Both the position numbers and the translations under genes were made by a program. This document shows, one piece after another, positions 49,301 to 62,194 of a stretch of DNA of 64,000 nucleotides. The stretch's first letter is position 1; every line of letters starts with the position of its first letter. The stretch is from Buddleja alternifolia (taxonomy: Eukaryota > Streptophyta > Magnoliopsida > Lamiales > Scrophulariaceae). The notes under the pieces are model-generated. The model was not told the DNA's origin and searched no databases. It saw nothing but the letters and a program-made list of their open reading frames with translations. The stretch covers positions 35,400,423-35,464,422 of the forward strand of contig CM033394.1 of assembly GCA_019426215.1 (NCBI GenBank), read 5' to 3'.

Positions 49301-50848
49301 ATAGGGAAGCGTTTGAGAAAAAATAAATTTTTATAGTTGTAGAAAAGACAAAGTGTAACCAGGAAAATGCTTACCCTGAGGACTGGATCCGACCTTAGTC
49401 GCTGGGGCATTTTGAACTGTTTGTTCATCAGTCTCAGGCTCCATTGACACTTGCTCTTTGAACACAATAATGGTGAGGGGAACAACAGTGGTTGGAATAT
49501 TTCTAATTGCGAGATCTTTTGCGACAACCCTCATCGCTATTAATAGAGCTAAAAAAGGATTATCCTAGCGTTAGCAGGATATCCTAGACTAACAGAAAGA
49601 AGAGTAGTAAAGAAAGAAAAATAGTTCTTACCCTGATCATTAATCTCAAGAGTAACTAAGATTTGAGTAGTCTCAGGCTCGATTGATTTTTCAACTAGTG
49701 TTGGGATGCTTGGTTGATGTTCTGAAGCCCCAGGAGATGGCATACTGGTTTCTGTAGCAGTATCCATGTCCAATTCCTTTGAAATTGATGCACAGTTGTG
49801 AGTTAACAGTGCGTCACCCTCTTCATCTTTTTCTGATTCTTCATATATGAAAGAGGGAAGAGTTGGTGGAGACTTTTGAGGAGAAGGAGATCTTTGAATT
49901 TTCTCCTTCTTAATCTTTGTAAACTTATTTGAGGGTACAGTGTCACCTTTTGATGACTTCCTCTTGTGGCGCTTGGTAGCCACATCTTCTGCAGGTGCTT
50001 TAGCAGAAGGAGATGCTTGATCCTCAACGTCCTCTTGAATTCTGGCGAGAGCAAGGAGTCACTCTCTTTTTTCCTTTGGAACAGCCGCTCCACCCCTTCT
50101 CTTCAGGTTGAGTAGATCAATGGTCATCTTAGGTCCGTAAAATTTGAGGACCGAGATGTCAGTTCTAGCGGAGTTTACGTATCCTCAGCGATGAAGAAGA
50201 TAGTTAAGGATTAACCCATATGGTTTGGGGTTAACCTTCTTGTTGAGTGATGTCTTTATGCGATTGAAGACGTAAAGTGACCAGTTGATCTCCATCTCTA
50301 TGATGATGGCAATCATTAGTGAGAAATTCTGTCGAAGGATCCCTTTCTGCATTCAACGATTTTGGTGCAGATATCTGCGAGGACAACGTACACACCTTTG
50401 ATGGCGTTCTTGCGAAAATTAAGTTCACAGTCTCCAGATTCAGGTCTGTGGATGATCTTCCAAACCTTGGAGACATCACCAATGCGAGCTTCATCAATCA
50501 AGCCTCATCATTGGAATAGTTAAAAATGTCAGAAATGAGATCGTGGGTGAGAATGAAGGGTTTAGGTTCAAATGAAAAGGCGTAGGAGACGGGATTGACA
50601 TCTTTAGAGATTGTAGCACTATCATAAAAATCTTTGAGTTCAAGTTCATAAAACTTTGAGTTTTCAGTCATTAGTCTCTTTAGACTATCTTTTTCAACTT
50701 TTTCAAGGATTTCTCCCATGGGAAAGTTTTGGTTACTAAGAAGATATTCCCAGTTGGCCAAAAATCCCTCATTGATTATGACAGGTTTAGCCTATTTAGA
50801 TTAAGAAGAACCTTCGGCGGCAGTTTTGAAGGATTTGCATGGAACCAT
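46350..50848 (-). pseudogene. Sirevirus env-like region, broken
   Basis: Pieces in order: 50498-50848 and 50231-50497 (ANWEYLLSNQNFPMGEIL, then SKVWKIIHRPES), similar to the plant-transposon domain placed after pol in Sireviruses. Next come 49803-50093 and 49549-49983 (basic, Ser/Pro-rich: SPSPQKSPPT), 49021-49527, 48084-48547, 47772-47981, 46687-47115 and 46481-46735. The first stops come within about 20 codons of the presumed ATG (50846-50848). A MITE (48548-48914) interrupts it. The function of such regions is unproven; the env name reflects position and structure only. Confidence 0.7.
48548..48914. mobile_element. MITE, 367 bp, in the env-like region
   Basis: The left CGATTTTTAACAAATTACCC pairs with the right end (complement GGGTTTTTAACAAATTAGCC), followed by TAGGTCGAAAATGCTAAAAA and TTAAATCAATATG on both sides. 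The exact 9-bp duplication GCGATTCGA (48539-48547, 48915-48923) indicates a Mutator-type insertion. Its style resembles MITE 1 and MITE 2 near 43 kb. Confidence 0.92.
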
Positions 50849-51544
50849 TGGAGAGAATGAAAGAGATTTTTGAGAGAGAAAAGAAAATGGTTTTTGCCTT
50901 AGAGAACTTTTGCAGACAAAGAATTTGAAAGTGATAAGTCTCTGTAATAAAAATTGGTATTTAAATAAAATGGCAAAAAGTAACCTCTCATAAGCTTTGA
51001 TTATGGCCACTTGTGAAAACATTGAATCTGTTCTGTTTATTCTTAAATACGGATGTGAATATCTACAAATATAGCAGAAGTTACATTTTTTTTAAGTATA
51101 AAGTGATTACTTTATTCATACCAAACAACATTTGTACAACTCATACAAAGACTCACAAGACATATTTATCTACTATATGCGTGTGGCCTCAAAACAACAG
51201 CTTAAGCACTATACTCAGAAATTCCACATAGAACAATACAGAAACATATTAAGACAACAATATTGAATCTAAATATAACCTATCTCTATACCTTTGTATA
51301 TTTTTTGTATAACCTGTGTATCTCAAACTCAATTCATTCTTCAAACTTTCAAAAGCAGACTGCCAATTTCTTTGTCCTTGGGTAAATGTTCTTTGATTTC
51401 TTTCTTCCCATCATCTATACACACAGCCCACAAAACCAGCAATCACAACTTCCTGTTCCAACTTCCACCCTTTGAAAACATAACTCAGCCACCTCTTCCA
51501 TCTATCCATCTCGGTAGGGTAATTTATAACTTGTAACCACTGCA

Positions 51545-54500
51545 TAGTCTAAAATAAAAGGTGTTTTGTCCACTCACATTCCAAGAACAAGTGCCCTATT
51601 GTCTCCATAGCATTACCACAAAGAACACAAGTACAATCTGGGATTTGAATAAACCTGCTGAGCATATCTTTAGTTTGTAACCATAGCAAAACAGTCAACC
51701 ACATTATAAAAGAGTGTTTGGGGATGTTCAATATGTTCCAAACAACTCTAGCCTCCCTGAAATCTCCTTGTTCATTTCTCAGCCAATAGTATCCAGTTTG
51801 TATATTATATTTGCCATTCTTGGAGTACAACCATTGGCCTTGAATGTAACCTTCTTTTAATTTATCTCTAACTTTTACAATTTTCCTCCATGACCAACTA
51901 CAGTCCTAAGGGGGACTATAGTCCCAAAAATCAATTGTTTTCAGATATACATTAGACACCCATTTCACCCACAATGTATCCCTTTTTTTTATATTGACCA
52001 TACATGTTTCCCTATTGCAGCAATGTTCCACACTTTACAACTTTTAATATTCAAACCTCCACATCTCCTTTTTGAACACACCTTATCCCAGTTTAACAGA
52101 GGCACTTTTCTATGGAGTTCAGTTTTACCCCATAAAAATTCTCTACACTTTTGTTCAACTAACTTAACTACAGATTGAGGCAAAATGAAGATAGCAGACC
52201 AATACACATGTAGGGAAAACAGGACTGAGTTGATAAGTAAACATCTACCTGAATATGATAGGTGTCTTCAAGCCCAGCTAGTAAGTATATTAGCAATCTT
52301 ATCCACCAAAGAGTAGCAATCAACTTTAGACCACTTTGTTGGTGATAAAGACACCCCTAAGTATCTTATATGAAAACCCCATTCTCTAAAACCCGTGATC
52401 GGCATAATAGCTTACTTCACCTCATCATTTACCCATCTCACATACACATTGGATTTATTTTGATTTGCATAGAGGCTCGATATTCTTGAGAATTCATTAA
52501 ATTTACTCCAAATGATTTGCACAGATTCAACAGTTGCTTTGCCGAAGATCATCAGATCATCTGCAAAGCAGATGTTAGTTAACTGAAGGGACTTACAAGC
52601 CGAGTGGTATCTAAAACCAGTTTCTTGAGCAGCCATCCTTAAACTTCTAGTGAGATACTTCATAAATAGGACAAAGAACAAGGGTGAGATTAGACCCTTT
52701 GTCTTATCCCTCTCCTTTCTTGGAAATACCTATGATTTTCCCCATTTATAACAAGTGAGTAGGAAACAGATCTGATGCACTTCATCACCCAGTTGCTGAA
52801 CACTTGAGGAAACTTATACCCCTCCAACATCTCTTGTAAAAATTGCCACTCCACAGTATCATAGGCTTTCTTAATATCAATCTTCATCAAACATCTAGAG
52901 GACACATTTTTCCTGTTATAGTGCCTTATTATTTCCTAACTAATAAACACATTATCCACAATTGATTTGCCCTTAACAAGAGCACCTTGATTGTCATTGA
53001 TAAGAACAGGAAGGATTTGAGCTCATCTACCTGTCATCATCTTTGAGATGCATTTATAGACTTTATTACAACAGGCTATTGGTCTAAACTCACCAGAAAG
53101 AGTAGGATTATCCACCTTTGGAACAAGAGCCAATAGAGTTGAGTTTAACTGCTTCAAAAATCTCCCCATGTACAAAGAAGTCTAATACTACATCTGTAAC
53201 TTCCTCCCTTATAATAGCCCATGCAGCTTTCTAGAACCCACTCCTATAACCATCAAGCCCAGGACTTTTAGTACTATTAATACTAAACATTGCATGTTTA
53301 ACAATTTCTCTCTGAAATGGTTTGATTAACTCCATTTGTTGCTCCAAATTGAGCCTACGCCCAGCAGCAAACACCTGCTCATTTGCCTTATTCCTGACAA
53401 CACTAGATCCCAAAAGTTGCTTGTAGTAGGCAATAAAGTGATCAGTGTCCTCTACATAATCTGTGAGAAGGTTCCCATTTCCATCTTCTATAGTGACAAG
53501 TCTATTTTTGTATTGCCTCTTTTTTAGGCACAAGTGAAAGTATTTAGTGTTCAAATCTCCCATGTTAATCCAGTTAGACTTTGATTTTTGCTGCATAAAT
53601 TTCTCCATGGCCAAACTCTTTACTCTATAGTTCTTTTTTGCTTCCTTCTTTCTCTGTTGTATTACTTCACTGAATGATTCCAATTGTAGTTGGTTCTGCA
53701 GATCAAACAACTCCGTTCTAGCATAATCAGCTTGCATTTCTATATCAGTAAAAACTGTTCTGTAGAGGACTCTCAATCTCCCTTTTAACTTTTTTAGCTT
53801 CCGTACATGACTAAACATATGACTGCCATGGACTGGTTGTTCCCAACAATCTTTCATCTCAGGTAGAAATTGGGGAACATCCACCCATGGTCTTAAATTT
53901 CGCCTGAAACCTCAAAATCTCGGGTTTCCTGGGGTCTTGAAGTGAAATTGAACTTTCAATCCAATTTTGCAGAATATTTTCCGAAATTTCGATCGAAACT
54001 CAAAATTTTTGTCGAAACCCAAAATTTTCCGAAATTTAAAATAATATTTGTCAAATATCCATTGAAATTTTGACCGAAACCAGAAATTTCCCAAAATTTA
54101 AAATAATATTAATTTTTTTCTTTTTAAAAATATTTTATAGTTAAAAATTAGGGTCATGTGATCATTCATATTAAAAGAAAAGATAGTAAATGGCCAAATA
54201 TGTAAACCAATAATCAATAAATTTAAATACGAATCTGAAAGTGATAATAGGCAATAAGTTAATAAAAATCCGAGTCTGAACACAATTTTTTTTAAATAAG
54301 ATCTCATAAAAATCCTCTTAGAAGCTTGATGTAGTTTTGAATAATGATTTTTACTAAAATGGTGGTACACCTTATTTTAATGAAGTTATTATGATATTTG
54401 ATTATTATTTTACTACCATAATTTCATATTTTTTGCAGCAGGTTTTAGTCATTCTATTTAACAAGATTCATTATGCATATATTATACAAGGAATGTTATT

Positions 54501-56640
54501 AATAAAAAAAATGCATAATTATGATATTTAAAGTTACATAAAGTTTCATTGTAAATTTTCAAATATTTCTATAAATTTCCATGATTTCTTTAAAATCTAA
54601 ACCAAAATTTAAATATCCCCGAAATTTCCATCGAAATTCCGTAAATTTTCTATCTCGATATCGACACCGATACCGAGATTTATTAACTTGCATCCACCCA
54701 TATGTTAACAAATTTAAATGGTTGTCTACCTTTCATGGATTGAATTTGCATATTCACCACCATTGGAGAGTGATCCGATACTCCTGCTAGCAAAAAATAG
54801 ACTGCAGTTTGAGGGATATTTAAACATCATTGAGTATTGCCTAATACTTTATCAATCTTTGAATATATCCTAATTCCAGGATCATGGCTGTTATTCTAAG
54901 TAAATCTATGTCGTTTCCATCTTAAGTCTTCTAGCTCACAAAAATCCAAACAAACTTGTAACTCTTCCACTTCATTTACGGTAACTGGTGCACCCCCTAT
55001 CATGTCTGTCATGTGCAACACATTGTTAAAATCTCCCAACACAGGCCAAGTTCCATTACCAGTATACAGTTCCTCCTTCAAAGTGTCCCATAGAACTCTG
55101 TCATGACTATGATTGAAAGCATAAATGCATGTAATTTGAAAATATTTCTGTGTGACAATATGGCACATAGAGCAATGAATCATCTGTGCATTCACCTTTT
55201 CCAACTTAACTTAAAAGTGATACTATCTCCAAATAATCCAAATCCTTCCTCTATGGTCAGCCTTTGTATTTGTATAACTTCCCCAACCCTGACACATACT
55301 AGTATAGACTTTATCATAATTTTACTTTTTAATTTTATCCTCTAATATACCCAGTAAACCAATTCCATATTTATTACAAAGGGTCATTTTTTCCCTCTGT
55401 CTACCAGGGCTATTCAACCCTCTTATGTTCCAAGCTCCAATACCATTCATGGTTAGGAACAATAACTATTACCTCCCCTGGTGCAACCTGATAAGTTTGA
55501 GCATTGTGACTAGTAGAAGGGGTTTCTTCTACATCAGTATGGACAAGTCTTTCTACAGACACCTTCCCCCTCTGCTGAACTATTAACCATTCTAGCTCTT
55601 GTTGCCCATGTTTAGCTGGAAGATCACCTGAACCATTAGCCTTTGATGCAACTTGTCCATCTGAACCACATTCGTTACTACTTCTGCCTGCTCTTTTCGA
55701 TCTCTATCAGTTTGTTGCTTGGGAACCCATATTTGTTTCCCTCTTTTCTTCCTACACACAGTTTCTTCATGACCATATCCTTAGCAAAAGTTGCACATAA
55801 TAGGTTTCCATTCATAATCCACCTTCTACTCAATCAATACACCTTTCTCATTCTCAAAGAAAATAGAATCTGGCATACACTTTGTATCCACCTCAACCAA
55901 GAGTCGAGCATATTGGATTCTCTCTTTGTTCACGGTCATTTGGTCAACCATTATAAGAGTTCTAATTAGGCTTGGAATTTACTCAAAGACATACAACTCC
56001 AACATTTTAAATCCAGATTCTCCAATTTCACCCAAATTGGGACCTTCTCTATTTCATGTTTATTATAATTACAAGCTTCTGACCATGGGCCAACTATCAC
56101 TGGCTTGTTGTCAAAGTGAAACACTCTAGTACTCACTATATTATCTCTAGCCTCTTCTGTATTAAAATGTTTGTATTAAAATGTACTAGAAACATGCCAT
56201 TTTGCTTCATTAATATTTTATCAATCCCATACTTAACCCAGATTCATTGAATGTAGCCGTTGATCACAAGAAATGAAGGGTTAGCACCCAAGACATATCA
56301 CATCAAAGCTGATTTCCAATAATCAATATCCAATTGTATGTCCTCAGCCCCTATGTGCCCCATGCACTTTCCTTGAATTAAATCGGGTTCCATGAACTGT
56401 AATTTGCAGCCAACATTAGGTAGCTTAGACACATGAAAACTATCCTAAATGGAGCTTGTTTTTGTTTGATTTCTAGATTTAGTCTTTTTTGTAGCCCTCA
56501 ATGAATCTTCCTGATGTAGTGGAGATTTAGTTTGAATTTTCTTCAAGCATTCACCTATTGCCATACTAATATCTTCATCATGTCCCATCTGTTGTTGAGC
56601 TTGGGTTAGAATCAATTCGATGTCCTCCAGGGTACGTCCA
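51545..56640 (-). pseudogene. LINE ORF1 and ORF2, broken
   Basis: ORF1 remnant: zinc knuckle near 55755-55800 (MCNFC, stop, GYGHEETVC). ORF2: endonuclease 54896-55440 (VLGDFNNVL, MIGG) continuing across the inserted element at 53884 (FLPEMKDCWEQPVHG). Reverse transcriptase runs 53231-53884 and on to 52412-52905 (KAYDTVEWQFL; FADDLMIFG as the catalytic box). A C-terminal zinc finger lies at 51549-51830 (CVLCGNAMETIGHLFLEC). Stops and frameshifts occur between the pieces. Confidence 0.87.
53888..54690. mobile_element. 803-bp TIR element in the LINE endonuclease
   Basis: The exact 10-bp duplication CATCCACCCA flanks it (53878-53887, 54691-54700) and the LINE reading resumes on both sides. The ends (TGGTCTTAAATTTCG and, inverted, CAAGTTAATAAATCTCGG) pair only loosely. 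The outer 150-200 bp on each side are packed with variants of CGAAATTTCGATCGAAA, a self-complementary word. The superfamily is uncertain: the duplication length suggests Mutator-like, while the subterminal style resembles hAT MITEs. Confidence 0.8.
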
Positions 56641-57199
56641 GGAGTCCCACTAGCATTTGGTAACTTACAAAATACTAAAATTTGAAGTCCGCAGTTAATT
56701 TTTCAAAAGCGTTTTGATTTTCAGCGTGTATTGCATGCGCCTAATAGTACACTAACACGTACACAGGTATGGGCTGACACTGAACCACCTGTTTGAAATA
56801 GGTATCATTTACCCGCAAGTTTGATTTGATGTGAGCACATGGGTAATGGCCAAAATAGTATCTTTTGAACTTTTCCACACCTCATCTTTAAGCGTTTTGA
56901 AAACAATGCATGAATTTTAAAGTTTTGACTTAGTGTTAAAGGGAGTAGTTTTAACATTGAAAAAATAATTTTAAAAGAGCTGTTGACCGCTAAGAATAGA
57001 ATATTTTTTATTTTTAAACGATCAACTTATCATGCATAAAACTGAAGCACTGACGATCAATGCAACGTTTTGAGAAGATATAATTTTTGATCATTGACAC
57101 TTTTTGACTTGAATAAGTATAATTTTAAGATTCTCCCTAAATTTAATTACCTATTTAAATTTTTTTAAAATATTTTAGACATAACGGTAAGGTGGATTC

Positions 57200-60100
57200 T
57201 CCCTAAATTATATGCCTAAGTAAAAGTGTGATGCTTTCTGATTAAGCGTTTAAATCAATCATACCTAATTCACTATTTAAAATAAGAAAACGTTGTTCAT
57301 TGAGCGCTTTGGTGAAGATAGCTGCCAATTGTTAGTTAGTTCCAATGAAATACATGGAGATGTCTTTCTCTTGAACTGGTCATGCAATAAATGGTATCAA
57401 ATGTCAATATGTTTGGTTTTGGAATGAAGAACTGGACTTTGAGTAATGGCTAAGGTGCATCGATTATCACAATGGATTGGGGTAGGACCTAGGATTACAC
57501 CATAATCTCTAAGTTGTTACCTCATCCAAAGGATTTGGGCACAACAACTACCAGCGGCTATATACTCTGCTTCAGTGGTAGAAGGCACTATTGATTGTTA
57601 TTTCTTACTGTGGCATGATACCAACCTATCACCAAGAAATTGATATGTACCACTTGTACTTTTTCTATCAATTTTGCATCCTGCAAGATTTGCGTTTGAA
57701 TAATCAATTAGTTCAAAAGGAGAGTCCATTTAGGCCCACATGTTGTGTGGCTTTGAGGTATTTAAGGATTCTCTTGGCAGCAATTAAGTGTGGCTCTTTA
57801 GGATTAGCTTGAAATCGTGCACACATACATACCGAAAACATAATATCAGGTCTACTAGCTGTAAGATAAAGAAGAGATCCAATTATACCTCTATAATTAG
57901 TTATGTCTACTTTCTTTCCACTTTCATCTTTATCCAGGCTAAGCATTTGGCTCATTGGAATTTTCGAAAATGATGCAGTTTCTTTACCAAATTTCCTAAT
58001 CATATCTCGTGTATATTTAGCTTGGTTAATAAATATACCATTAGAGAGTTGTTTAACTTATAATCCTAAGAAGAAATTTAATTCACCCATCATGCTCATT
58101 TCAAATTGGTCTTGCATCATTTTTGAAAATTTCTCACACCAACGCTTGTTAGTATAACCAAATATAATGTCGTCAACATAAATTTCGACTAAGAGAATAT
58201 CTTCGTCATTGGTAATTTTAAATAACGTTGTGTCAATGTTTCCTTTTTGAAAAACCTTTACCAATAACGCAGATAGAGAGAGTGTCATACCATGATCTGG
58301 GTGCTTTCTTACGGCCATAGAGTGCCTTATCCAATTTGTAGACCATACCTTTACCATGGTTGTTGACAAATCCTAGCAGTTGCACCACATATACTTCCTC
58401 TTAAAGTTTACTATTCAGGAATGCACTCTTCACATCCATTTGATAAACCATGAATTTGTTAAAGGATGCATATGCTAGGAACATTCAGATCAAGATGGGC
58501 TACGGGGGCATAAGTTTAATCAAAGTCCATACCCTCTTCTTGACAATAACTCTGAGTGACTAGTTTGGCCTTGTTTCTTGTAATAGTACCATTCTTGTCC
58601 ATTTTGTTCCTAAATACCCATCTAGTCGCAATAACTCTTTGATGAGTTATCCGAGGAACTAGTGTCCAGACCTTACTTCGCTCAAATTAGTTAAGCTCAT
58701 CTTGTATCGCTTCAATCCAACTTGAATCACTAAGAGCTTCATCCACTTTCTTTGATTCCATTTGAGATAGGAAACTAGCGAACATGACCCCCTTAAATGT
58801 TGGGGCTCTAGTCCTGACTGGTGCTCCAATATATCTTATTACTAGATCTGGTGGATGATCACGATGCCATTTTTGATCTGGTTGGAAAGGGTTTAGAGGT
58901 TGATGAGTCTCTTGATTATTCATTGCTTGTCCATCATTTACCTCTTGTGCAGTCGCTTGAACATTCATAGTTTCAATATGCTCTTGATGATCATTCTCTT
59001 CATGAACATCATATTTTTTTTACAATATTATCATCATCTGTAACCTCATGAGTAACAATCTTAAGAGGGGGCACAAAGATATCATGATCCTCATCAGCGT
59101 CACTATCATCTTCAAGATTGAGAGAAAGATCTTCAACTCCTACATTATTAACATTAACCTTACTCGACTCTTTGTTAGCATTATCAAACACAACATGAAT
59201 GGATTCTTCAACCTTGGATGTTCGCCTATTTAGGATGTGAAAATTCTTTCCATTTTTACATAGCTTAGAAAGATTTCTTCATCCACTTTAGGATAAAATG
59301 TCTTTAGACTTTGAGAACCATTGTTATGAATGAAACATTTAGAAACAAATACATAAAAATATGAAACGTTAGGCTTATGTCCTTTCTATATTCATATGGA
59401 ATTTTTTCATGTTGCTTGTTGATCATACACCGGTTCTGAGTGTAACAAGCAGTGCTGATTGGCCTCACCCAAAACCTTTGAGGAAACTTGGACTCGACTA
59501 ACATTGTCCTTGCAACCTCTTTAACAATTTTGTTCCATCACTCAGCGACTTCATTTTGTTGAGGAGTTCTAGGTGCTGAATACTCATGGAGTATTCTGTT
59601 ATCTGTACAAAACTTCTCAACAATTTGTTTAGTTAACTCAGTTCCTCTATCATTTTTAATCCTTGTCACCTTTAGATCTTTTGAGATTTGTAATTGACGG
59701 ATTAGTGATGTGAGCTTACCACTAGTTTCATCTTTGGAAGTTAGGAATTGTACCCATGTAAAGCGTGAGAAATCATCAACTATCACTAACGAATAATTTT
59801 TACCACTTGCACTTAATTTAAATAGGACCAATCAAATCCATATTTAAAAGTTCAAGAATTCCAGAAGTTGATAGGTGAGGTTTCTTCTTAAAAGATGATT
59901 TAACTTGTTTACTCATTTGACATGCATCAGACAAGTGATCTTTTTGAAAGGAACCTTTAGGTAATATGTCTACAAGATTTAGAGATATAAGTTGAGAGAT
60001 GGCCTTAAACTTATGGTTATTCAGTTTTCTATGCCATAACCAACCCATTTCTTTTTTATTTTTAGCCACAAAGCCTATAGAGTTGTTATCAATTGTTGTA

Positions 60101-61810
60101 CCCCAATCTACTAAATACACGTTATTTGTTCTTTTACCTTTCAATTTAGTAGATCCAGTCTTAACGTCTTTAATATAGCAAAAGTCGCTCGAAAAATCTA
60201 CTTTAAAGCCTTTATCACAAAATTGACTTATGCTCAATAGATTATGCTTAAGACCCTCAACATAATATAAGTCACTTATCATGATGTTTCCTTTATGTAC
60301 GACACCTATATCTTTAGTTTTACCTTTAGAGTTGTCACCGAATATAACTTGAGGATTATTGGCACTTCGGTAGTTGATCAAAAGATCTTTTGAACCTGTC
60401 ATGTGCCTTGAAGACCCACTATCAATGTACCAAATAGATTGATCGACGTTGGCTCTAGGTACCTCTGATAGTGAATCAGCAGACGCTTCACCATCTATTG
60501 CAATGAGAAATATAAGCGTTATCACTTAAGGGTTCATCATCATTGCTTTCTTTTGAAGATTCTAGATCCTCTTTAGGTGCGAAAGTTGATTCTGATTTCG
60601 CTAGCAAATCTTTTTGTCTAAGGTCGTTCCTGAATTGTTTCTTTCCTCTCTATCTTGCCTGGATGGCTTAGCGAAAAAGGAAAAAGGGCATTTTCCTGGT
60701 GGTGCCCTGGTAGCCTGTAGTTATAATAAAGATCAGTTCTTAATTTGTGTTTATAAGTTAACTTTGTTTTAACCTGCGGTCTTGGTACAATGGGCGCTGA
60801 AAAATTCTGGTTGGGAGACGCTTGGTACTGAATCGGTGTTGAGGAAGCGGTGCCGAATACATAGGTGCTTGAAATTGCTGGGCTTGAACAGAGGGAGGGG
60901 TTTGGTATGAAGTTTGTCCTTTGGAAGTATGGGCATTCTTTTTCTCAAATCTCATAAACTTCTTAAACTTTTTTTACCAATAAAGCCATTTCTTCGTCAT
61001 CATTTGATTCTGACACTTTGACCCTTATTTACTGATTTACCTTTTGTTGTTGTATAAGCGCTTCAGATTCAATGACTAAAGTCGACACATCGCTGACTTC
61101 ACCTAATTCGAATTTGAAAGCCCTTACTTCTGAAAATACATACTCTGGCGTTAGAAGTGCCAACATTTGGGATTCTCTCATTGCAATAGTCTTCATAAGA
61201 TACTTTCTAGGAAAACTTTAAAGATCTTATTGACCATTTCCTTATTGGTCAGTTTCTTATCGAACGACGCTAATTCTGTCATATGAGCAGTGAACCTTGC
61301 ATCCAACTGATCCACATCTCATTCGGTTGCATCGTGAAGTGCTCAAATCTTTGCATAGCCATTGAAAGCTTGTTCTCCTTCATCTATGCTGATCCTTCAC
61401 ATAGTGGCTAATTTATCCCAAATTTTCTTTGTTGTCTTTCATGACTTTATCTTGTTGAATAATCCCTCATTATCATGCAACGCTGAGTAGAGAGCATTAT
61501 GTCCAACATTATCCAAACCTTTTCTTCTATGATCTTCAAAAGTCCATTTTACTTTGGGTTTCTCGGCATAACCATCTGGAGTAGCTTCCTCCGCTCTAGG
61601 AGCTCTAGTTATGACTTTCATAATCTAGATAGGTCCATCTGAAATGACATTACACATTTCATTATCACATGAGCATAAATATGTAAATGCTCTAAGTTTC
61701 CACGAGTCATAGTTTGACTCAGTCAATTTTGGCATCTTTGTAAAGGCCATGATATGTGATAAAATAATTTTAAAAAAACAAGTGACTAGGTTTTGAAAGG
61801 ATCTAAACAA
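57200..61810 (-). pseudogene. Sirevirus gag-pol, broken
   Basis: The gag start is near 61750 (MAFTKMPKLTESNYDSWK) with a stop after about 40 codons, then a second piece at 61439-61621. Protease/pre-integrase region 59818-60525 (SIWYIDSGSSRHMTGS, an intact DSG protease motif; LWHRKLNNHKF). Integrase 59538-59831 (VIVDDFSRFTWVQFL, PQQNEVAE). Reverse transcriptase 58058-58369 (EIYVDDIIFG). RT/RNase H 57713-58003 (YLTASRPDIMFSVCM), decaying to about 57300. Frameshifts and stops separate the pieces. Confidence 0.9.
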
Positions 61811-61827
61811 GGAGTTATGCTTGAAAA

Positions 61828-62173
61828 CACTTAGGTTTCTACTTCAACTGCTCTGATACCACTTGTTGGTCCCAAGTGGCATACGAAAAGGGTATAGAAG
61901 GGGGGGATTGAATAGACCCTAAAGTTCTTTTTAAACTTCAAAAAATTTCTTGCCACAAAATGTTTTGAACGCTTACTGAAATACTTATTGCTTTGTCAAA
62001 CACTTAGGTTTCTACTTCAACTACTTTGATACCACTTGTTGGTCCCAAGTGGAATACGAAAAGGGTATAGAAGGGGGGGATTGAATAGACCCTAAAGTTC
62101 TTTTTAAATTTCAAAAATTTTCTTGCCATAAAATGTTTTGAACGCTTACTGAAATACTTATTGCTTTGTCAAG
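61828..62173. repeat. 173-bp tandem duplication across the primer site and LTR edge
   Basis: Units 61828-62000 and 62001-62173 both contain CACTTAGGTTTCTACTTC, a primer-site word (GCTCTGATACCA in the first, ACTTTGATACCA in the second) and TGTTGGTCCCAAGTGG. Only the first is an intact primer site. Confidence 0.9.
61850..61861 (-). other. Sirevirus primer-binding site
   Basis: TGGTATCAGAGC on the minus strand, two bases inside the LTR edge GGGACCAACA. It is complementary to initiator Met-tRNA. Confidence 0.88.
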
Positions 62174-62194
62174 CACTTGGGCTTTGCCAGACTT
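61864..62194 (-). repeat. Partial 5' LTR of the Sirevirus-type element
   Basis: On the minus strand it ends CTTGGGACCAACA. It contains CAATCCCCCCTTCTATACCC, typical of Sirevirus LTR ends, twice because of the 173-bp duplication. It stops abruptly near 62194, so most of the LTR is missing. Confidence 0.75.

Larger units (their letters stand above)
51086..56661 (-). mobile_element. Nearly full-length L1-type LINE inside the Sirevirus-type element
   Basis: Minus orientation: ORF1-like region with zinc knuckle at the right, endonuclease, reverse transcriptase, zinc finger, a 3' untranslated region of about 450 bp, then (A)8 at 51086-51093. It sits between the Sirevirus pol spacer and env-like start. 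Flanks TGTAACTT (after the tail) and TGTAAGTT (before the 5' end) on the minus strand match at 7 of 8 bases, a possible target duplication. The 803-bp TIR element 53888-54690 splits its endonuclease. Confidence 0.85.
44707..62194 (-). mobile_element. Sirevirus-type copia retrotransposon (minus strand), split by a LINE
   Basis: In element order: partial 5' LTR (61864-62194), Met-tRNA primer site (61850-61861), gag and pol remnants (61810 to about 57200), a spacer, the LINE 51086-56661, then an env-like region (50848 to about 46350), a purine tract (46058-46073) and a presumed 3' LTR (44707-46057). A long third region after pol, and a purine tract GGGGGAAATTG, are Sirevirus features. The outer LTR sequences do not match each other, so two related elements may be joined here. 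All coding parts are broken. Confidence 0.78.
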
